Below are positions 59,570-64,000 of a stretch of DNA of 64,000 nucleotides, piece after piece (position 1 is the stretch's first letter; every line of letters starts with the position of its first letter). Source of the stretch: Streptomyces sp. DH41 (GTDB taxonomy: Bacteria > Actinomycetota > Actinomycetes > Streptomycetales > Streptomycetaceae); the NCBI RefSeq assembly GCF_029813785.1, contig NZ_JARVKY010000007.1:280437-344436 (forward strand), in the 5' to 3' direction. A program made the translations under genes and the position numbers. The notes under the pieces were generated by a model, which had not been told where the DNA came from, did no database searches, and saw only the letters and a program-made list of their open reading frames with translations.

Positions 59570-60729
59570 GGCCCCGGCGCACTCCCCGCCGGTCGGCACA
59601 GCAGGTCCCGCAGCGTCGCGTACGAGTGGTCCCAGGTCCATTCCGTACGCACCCAATGGCGGCCCTTCCCGCCCATCTCGCGGGCGAGGCCGGGGTTGCG
59701 CAGGAGCCTGATCAGCCGGTCCGCCGTCGCGGCCACCGAGCGGCCGTCGACGACATGACCCGTCTCGCCGTCGCGTACGGCGTCCGGGGCACCGCCCGAG
59801 TCGCCCGCCAGGACCGCAAGTCCGGACGCCGCTGCCTCCAGGTAGACGATGCCCAGGCCCTCCACCTCCATACCGCGCCGGCGGGTACGGCAGGGCATGG
59901 CGAAGACGTCGGCGGCGGCGTAGAAGGGCGGGAGCGCGCGGTGGGGATGGCCACCGGCGAAGACGACCGAATCCAGGACCTCCTCTTCCAGGGCCAGTTG
60001 ACGCAGTGCGGCGGCGTACGGGCCGTCACCGACCAGAAGCAGCACGGCGTCGGGGACCGCTCTGCGGACCCAGGGCAGCGCCCTGATCAAGGTGTCCTGG
60101 CCCTTGCGCGGGACCAGCCGGGCCGCGCACAGGATCACCGGGCGGTGGCCCAGGCCGTACCTCGTCCGGGTCGGGCCGCCGTCCAGAGCCGGATGGAAGG
60201 CCGCGGTGTCCACGCCGGGGACCAGCCGGGCGGTCCGGGTTCCGGGCGCGAGGGCCGCCTCGACGGGACCCCGGGTGCTCGCGCCCAGCCAGGTCAGCGT
60301 GTCCACCTCCGTGCCGACGCGGCGGAGCAGGCCCCGGGTGCCGGGGGTGCGGGCCCACCACACCTCGTGGCCGTGTGTGGTGGCGACGGCGGTACGGATC
60401 CCGGTCGTCCGCCGGAGCCGGCCCGCCATCAGCCCGAGAGGGGCCGCCGCGCCGAACCACACCCGGTCGCAGCCGTACCGCCGCGCCACGGACGCGGCGT
60501 GCGCGGTGGCGCGGGGGGTGGGGAGGAGGGTGCGGGCCCGGTGGCGGATCACCGGGTACGGGAAGGGCTCGCCGGGATCCGCCGTGGCGGTCGGTGTGGA
60601 GGTGAGGACGACCACCTCCTCGGGCGGGAAGCGGTCGGCCAACTCCCGGACGAAGGTCTCGATGCCGCCCCGCCGGGGCGGGAAGTCGTTGGTGACGATC
60701 AGGGTTCGGGTGCGAGAGCCGCTCGTCAT
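59566..60729 (-). CDS. Glycosyltransferase family 4 (PimB-like mannosyltransferase)
   Basis: This 387-residue GT-B fold enzyme has an N-terminal TNDFPPRRGGIETFVREL glycine-rich acceptor segment, a central VPGVDTAAFHP, and the donor-site motifs AARLVPRKGQDTLI and GLGIVYLEAAASGLAV (the E-x7-E type, with EVEGLGIVYLE). It is close to GDP-mannose-dependent phosphatidylinositol or polyprenol mannosyltransferases of actinobacteria. The exact acceptor is unknown. Its start overlaps the end of the GT87-like gene by 4 bases (ATGA on the minus strand), so the two enzymes are translationally coupled. Confidence 0.88.
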   Translation of the reverse strand: MTSGSRTRTLIVTNDFPPRRGGIETFVRELADRFPPEEVVVLTSTPTATADPGEPFPYPVIRHRARTLLPTPRATAHAASVARRYGCDRVWFGAAAPLGLMAGRLRRTTGIRTAVATTHGHEVWWARTPGTRGLLRRVGTEVDTLTWLGASTRGPVEAALAPGTRTARLVPGVDTAAFHPALDGGPTRTRYGLGHRPVILCAARLVPRKGQDTLIRALPWVRRAVPDAVLLLVGDGPYAAALRQLALEEEVLDSVVFAGGHPHRALPPFYAAADVFAMPCRTRRRGMEVEGLGIVYLEAAASGLAVLAGDSGGAPDAVRDGETGHVVDGRSVAATADRLIRLLRNPGLAREMGGKGRHWVRTEWTWDHSYATLRDLLCRPAGSAPGP

Positions 60730-61910
60730 GCGATGGCCGCCTTGTCCACGAAGGGCACGGAGGGCACAGAGGGCACGGAGGGCGCGGAAGGCGCGGAAGG
60801 CACGGAGGGAATGTCGGCGGTGCCGCGGCCACCTGCCGACTGGTACGCCAATACGCCGAGCACCAGCGGGTAGACCAGGTAACCGAAGCGCGTCGCCGGC
60901 ATCAGGGCCGTGGCCAGGCCCAGGCCGAGCGCGAGCCGGACGCCCGCCGCCCGCACCGTCCCCGGGGGACGTACCGCCAGCGACAGGGCGATCAGCAGCG
61001 CGCCCACGCAGAGCAGCACCAGCGCGATCACCGAGCCACCGGGCACGTGCGACGCCAGCAGACGTCCGGGCAGCGGACTGGCGGCGGGGGAGGGGGTGGC
61101 GGTGAGGCCCAGCGGGAAGGCGACGACGTTCCGGTGGAAGGCGGAGGGGTCGGCGAGGGCGAACGGCAGCACCGCGGCCGTCGCGGTGGACACGCCCACG
61201 GCCGCGCACCGCAGCGCGGGCCGCCCGCCCCGGCGTACGGCGACCAGGGCGAGCGCCACGGGAAGCGCGGGCCAGGCGGTCCACTTGAGGGCGGCGGCGA
61301 CTCCGAGCGCCAGGCCGGCCCGGCCCGGACGCCCCCGCCCGGCGAGTGAGACGCCCAGGCACATCAGGCCGGTCACCGGCAGGTCGGTCCCGCCCACCGC
61401 GAGAGGCAGTGCGACCAGCGGGCAGGCGAGCAGCCGGGCCCGGCGCAGACCGGCGCCGGCGAGGGCCGCGACGAACGCGCCGCCCAGCCACCAGCGGGCG
61501 TCCCCGGGCAGCATGCCGAAGAGTGCCATCCCGGGCAGGTAGGGGTTGAAGTCGCCCACGGCCGTCGGGGCGGTGACGTACGGGCTCCCGGTCGTGAGCA
61601 GCAGCCGCCCCGACCGCTCGACGACAGCCACCTCCGACTGCCCGAGCCCCGCCACCACCAGACAGACGAGCGGTACCACGACGGCCCCCAGCACGGCGAC
61701 CGCGCGGGCCGCGCGGCGTGGACCGGACCCCGACGTCAGGAACGCCGCGACCGCGTATCCGGCGCCCGCCACCCACCCCCACACCCGGTGCGGCCCCACG
61801 TCGGACGCCATCGCGAAGACCGGTGCGACCACCGCGCACCCGGCCCACGCGTACCGCTCGACGTGCCCGGCGGTGTACTTCGCGGCATGCTCCCCAAAGG
61901 TCTTCCTCAT
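60726..61910 (-). CDS. GT87-like polytopic mannosyltransferase
   Basis: This 394-residue membrane protein has about ten hydrophobic segments and the early loop YVTAPTAVGDFNPYLPGMALF, which resembles the acceptor loop of polyprenol-phosphate-dependent (GT-C) mannosyltransferases. Acidic catalytic residues in the first loop are not certain. It likely works with the overlapping GT4 gene on a lipid or cell-surface glycan, as such pairs do for phosphatidylinositol mannosides. The C-terminus ends in a repeated SVPSAPSAPSVPS tail from a 9-bp repeat. The ATG lacks a Shine-Dalgarno and may be leaderless. Confidence 0.8.
   Translation of the reverse strand: MRKTFGEHAAKYTAGHVERYAWAGCAVVAPVFAMASDVGPHRVWGWVAGAGYAVAAFLTSGSGPRRAARAVAVLGAVVVPLVCLVVAGLGQSEVAVVERSGRLLLTTGSPYVTAPTAVGDFNPYLPGMALFGMLPGDARWWLGGAFVAALAGAGLRRARLLACPLVALPLAVGGTDLPVTGLMCLGVSLAGRGRPGRAGLALGVAAALKWTAWPALPVALALVAVRRGGRPALRCAAVGVSTATAAVLPFALADPSAFHRNVVAFPLGLTATPSPAASPLPGRLLASHVPGGSVIALVLLCVGALLIALSLAVRPPGTVRAAGVRLALGLGLATALMPATRFGYLVYPLVLGVLAYQSAGGRGTADIPSVPSAPSAPSVPSVPSVPFVDKAAIA
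60754..60807 (-). repeat. 9-bp tandem repeat encoding the VPS/APS tail
   Basis: Six consecutive 9-bp units of GG(C)(A/G)CGGA(G/A) type (GGCACGGAG, GGCACAGAG, GGCACGGAG, GGCGCGGAA, GGCGCGGAA, GGCACGGAG) lie inside the GT87-like gene and encode a run of Ser-Val/Ala-Pro triplets. Length changes would keep the frame. Confidence 0.85.
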
Positions 61911-61918
61911 GTCCGTCG

Positions 61919-61950
61919 ACGCTAGGAATCGGCGGGCCGGACGGCGTCAA
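61919..61950 (-). promoter_or_regulatory. Putative leaderless-type promoter of the GT87-like gene
   Basis: On the minus strand, TAGCGT (61919-61924) lies 8 bases before the ATG, and TTGACG (61945-61950) is 20 bases further upstream. The spacing between boxes is long, but the -10 to ATG distance suits a leaderless mRNA, and no Shine-Dalgarno is present. Confidence 0.4.
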
Positions 61951-62052
61951 CCGAGGCTCCGCACCTGGGACTCAACCCGTGGTTCGACATCCGCCCGCCA
62001 TATCGACCCGAGCGGTGACGCGTGCCCCCGCTTCGGCCTGGATCATGAGGGC

Positions 62053-63291
62053 ATGAGTACGTGGCCTCAGCAGCGGTTCCACGCCTGGATCGCCGCGCCC
62101 GCCTACCCCTGGGTCACCGGCGGTGTGCTGACCGCCGGAGCGGTCGTGGAGCTGATCGTCATCCCCGGGTCCGTGACGACCACGGTCGGGGTGCTCGTGT
62201 CCGCCGCCTCGCTGATGTGGCGACGGTCCTTCCCGCCCATCGCCGTGCTCACGGTCGCCGCGGGGCTCCTCGGGTTCGCCGGGGACGTCAACCTGTACCT
62301 CTCGATCATGGCGAGCGGACTGATCGGCTGCTACTCGCTCGGCCGGAACCGGGTACTGCACCCCGCCCTGGCCGTCGCGGGCGGCGCGCTCGGCGCCCTG
62401 TGCGTGAACCTGGTGCACATCAACACCTGGTCGCGGATGGAGCTGCCGGTGCCCGCGCTCTGGGAGAAGGGCTCGCTCAGCCTGTTCGCCGAGTCGTTCC
62501 TGCTGACGGTGGTCGTCTTCGGCGCCGTGATGATGGGCGACGCGGTCCGCTCCCGGGAGGAGACCCGCACCGAACGCCACCTCGCGCAAGCCCGGTTGAT
62601 AGCGATGGAGCGGCAGCAGGCCGCCGAGGCCGAACGGGCCGCCATCGCCCGTGAGCTGCACGACATCGTCTCGCACTCGGTGTCGATGATCGCCGTGCAG
62701 GCCGAGAGCGCCACCTACACCACACCGGGGCTCACCCCCGAGGGCCGCGAGGGCTTCCAGCAGATCGCCGCCACCGCCCGCTCCTCGATGGCCGAACTGC
62801 GCCGCCTCCTCGGCGTTCTGCGTACCTCCCGGGGCGACACGGCCCTCACCGCCCCGCAGCCGACCCTCGACCACCTCCCCGAACTGGTCGAACAGCACCG
62901 GACGGTGGGCGGCACCGCGGAGCTGAGGATCACCGGCGACCGCGTGGTGCTGCCCGCCGCTTGGGAGCTGTCCGCCTACCGCATCACCCAGGAGGCGCTG
63001 ACCAACGCACGCAAGCACGCGCCCGGCGCCCGTACGGTGGTGGAGGTCGACTACGGTGCCGACAAACTGCTCACGCTGCGCATCCGGGACGACGGCCCCG
63101 CGCCGGGCGCCCTCCCGGATTCCGGCCCCGGCCCCACCCCCGGTCCGGAAGTCGGCCCCGGCCCCGGTACGGGTCACGGCCTGACCGGGATGCGGGAGCG
63201 CGCGGCCCTCGTCGGGGGCCGGCTCAGCGCGGGCGCGGACCCGGACGGCGGTTTCCTGGTGGAGGCGCAACTCCCCTGGGGAGCCGGATGA
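62053..63291 (+). CDS. Two-component sensor histidine kinase (HisKA_3 type)
   Basis: The 412-residue membrane kinase has four to five N-terminal hydrophobic segments (about 20-150), a coiled linker (RSREETRTERHLAQARLIAMERQQ in part), phospho-acceptor His203 in ARELHDIVSHSVS, and the HATPase_c domain with ITQEALTNARKHAPG (N box), LRIRDDG and GHGLTGMRERAALVGG (G box). The signal is unknown. A Gly/Pro-rich loop lies between the last two boxes. The ATG at 62053 follows a weak GAGGG. The response regulator gene overlaps its stop (ATGA). Confidence 0.93.
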   Translation: MSTWPQQRFHAWIAAPAYPWVTGGVLTAGAVVELIVIPGSVTTTVGVLVSAASLMWRRSFPPIAVLTVAAGLLGFAGDVNLYLSIMASGLIGCYSLGRNRVLHPALAVAGGALGALCVNLVHINTWSRMELPVPALWEKGSLSLFAESFLLTVVVFGAVMMGDAVRSREETRTERHLAQARLIAMERQQAAEAERAAIARELHDIVSHSVSMIAVQAESATYTTPGLTPEGREGFQQIAATARSSMAELRRLLGVLRTSRGDTALTAPQPTLDHLPELVEQHRTVGGTAELRITGDRVVLPAAWELSAYRITQEALTNARKHAPGARTVVEVDYGADKLLTLRIRDDGPAPGALPDSGPGPTPGPEVGPGPGTGHGLTGMRERAALVGGRLSAGADPDGGFLVEAQLPWGAG

Positions 63292-63998
63292 CCACCACGC
63301 GGCGGGAGAGGGAGACACCTGTGATCAGGGCACTGGTCGCCGACGACCAGGCGGTCGTACGCACCGGCTTCGTGAACCTCCTGGGCACCCAGGAGGACAT
63401 CGAGGTCGTCGGCGAGGCGGAGGACGGTGCGCAGGCGGTGCGGGTCGCCGGCGAGACCCGGCCCGACCTCGCACTCCTCGACATCCGGATGCCGCACAAG
63501 AACGGCATCGAGGCGGCCCGCGAGATCCTGGCCGCGTCCGGCGGCGCGACGAAGGTGCTCATGCTGACGACCTTCGGCCTCGACGAGTACGTGTACGACG
63601 CCCTCGCCGCCGGGGCGGGCGGCTTCCTGCTCAAGGACGCCACCTTCCCCGAACTGCTGCACGCCGTACGGGTGGTGGCGGACGGCAACGCCCTGCTCTC
63701 CCCGGAGATCACCAAGCGGCTGATCGCCCAGTTCGTCCACGCGCGCGCGTCGCGGCTGCCCGTCCACTCGGCGGGCGACCTCACCGCCCGGGAGACGGAG
63801 GTGCTGACCCTGATCGCGCGGGGTCTGTCCAACGCGGAGATCGCGGGACGCCTCACCATCACCGACCACACCGTGAAGACCCACATCAACCGGCTCTTCG
63901 CCAAGCTGGAACTGCGCGACCGCGCCCAGGCCGTGATCGTCGCCTACGAGACGGGCCTGGTCCGGGCGGGTGGCGAGTCGGGGGCCCGGCGCCGGTAG
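63288..63998 (+). CDS. LuxR/NarL family response regulator
   Basis: The 236-residue protein has a receiver domain (about 14-130) with the acidic pair VADDQ, phospho-acceptor Asp65 in LALLDIRMP, conserved LMLTTF and LLKDAT, then a LuxR HTH (about 168-227; LTARETEVLTLIARGLSNAEIA in part, and HTVKTHINRLFAKLELRDR). It is coupled to the preceding kinase by overlap. ATG 63288 gives 11 residues before the receiver; a GTG at 63321 would be an alternative. The stop ends two bases before the window end, so downstream partners are not seen. Confidence 0.93.
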   Translation: MTTTRRERETPVIRALVADDQAVVRTGFVNLLGTQEDIEVVGEAEDGAQAVRVAGETRPDLALLDIRMPHKNGIEAAREILAASGGATKVLMLTTFGLDEYVYDALAAGAGGFLLKDATFPELLHAVRVVADGNALLSPEITKRLIAQFVHARASRLPVHSAGDLTARETEVLTLIARGLSNAEIAGRLTITDHTVKTHINRLFAKLELRDRAQAVIVAYETGLVRAGGESGARRR

Positions 63999-64000
63999 GT

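Noticed and set aside
1..64000. Mobile elements, prophage or biosynthetic cluster
   Set aside because: No transposase, integrase, phage structural gene, polyketide or peptide synthetase was found; gene order and base composition look uniform except for the A/T-rich gap near 25860-25960.
1..64000. tRNA or rRNA genes
   Set aside because: No cloverleaf with GTTCGA-type T-arm and acceptor pairing, and no rRNA sequence, was recognised in the gaps on either strand.

Overview
The window is a segment of a Streptomyces chromosome. The evidence is the very high G+C with strong GC bias at third codon positions, the many GTG starts and ATGA/GTGA stop-start overlaps, a whiG sporulation sigma factor, four tandem type I signal peptidases, a mycothiol-type enzyme family and an LAETG sortase substrate. 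From memory, the gene order follows the S. coelicolor segment running from rpsP through sipWXYZ, whiG, rpsB and rlmN to the polyamine genes and gabT. I could not check this. I see no rRNA, tRNA, insertion sequence, integrase or prophage gene.

Positions 1-25000 hold core genes. First comes rpsP-khpA-rimM-trmD-rplS (30S assembly, tRNA m1G37, L19). Next are sipW/X/Y/Z, a Nudix hydrolase, a DUF2469 protein, and yraN-comM-dprA. whiG, a TetR regulator and a secreted M23 peptidase on the minus strand follow. The block rpsB-tsf-pyrH-frr-cdsA covers translation, UMP kinase, ribosome recycling and CDP-diacylglycerol. A two-repeat CRISPR-like remnant lies between cdsA and rlmN. A TPP riboswitch then precedes thiBPQ, followed by a mycothiol-dependent-isomerase-family gene.

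Positions 25000-47400 hold a sortase-anchored protein, a VOC protein, an odd ABC pair and then a polyamine/GABA catabolic region. That region has a class III aminotransferase with an Lrp regulator, divergent from an aldehyde dehydrogenase, and an orphan Tat-lipoprotein binding protein. Unrelated hydrolases (beta-lactamase fold, GDPD, adenosine-deaminase-like), a DUF4190 protein and a NADAR protein interrupt it. It resumes as a probable operon of aldehyde dehydrogenase, potD-potA-potB-potC and a gamma-glutamylputrescine-oxidase-like flavoenzyme. The expected route is import of putrescine/spermidine, oxidation or transamination to an aldehyde, oxidation to GABA, then GabT.

Positions 47400-64000 hold a GH18 chitinase with a DasR-like operator, a PAP2 phosphatase, gabT, a solitary VirD4/TraG-like ATPase, a PucR regulator and a third aldehyde dehydrogenase. 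A TetR regulator with two clear palindromic operators faces a methyltransferase. Two glycosyltransferases (GT4 and a GT87-like membrane enzyme) and a histidine kinase/LuxR response regulator pair end the window.

The most notable non-coding signals are the CRISPR-like pair, the TPP riboswitch platform with both a terminator and a Shine-Dalgarno-sequestering hairpin, several intergenic tandem repeats (44, 26, 20 and 14 bp), and a recurring TANNNT box 6-9 nt before start codons that suggests leaderless mRNAs.
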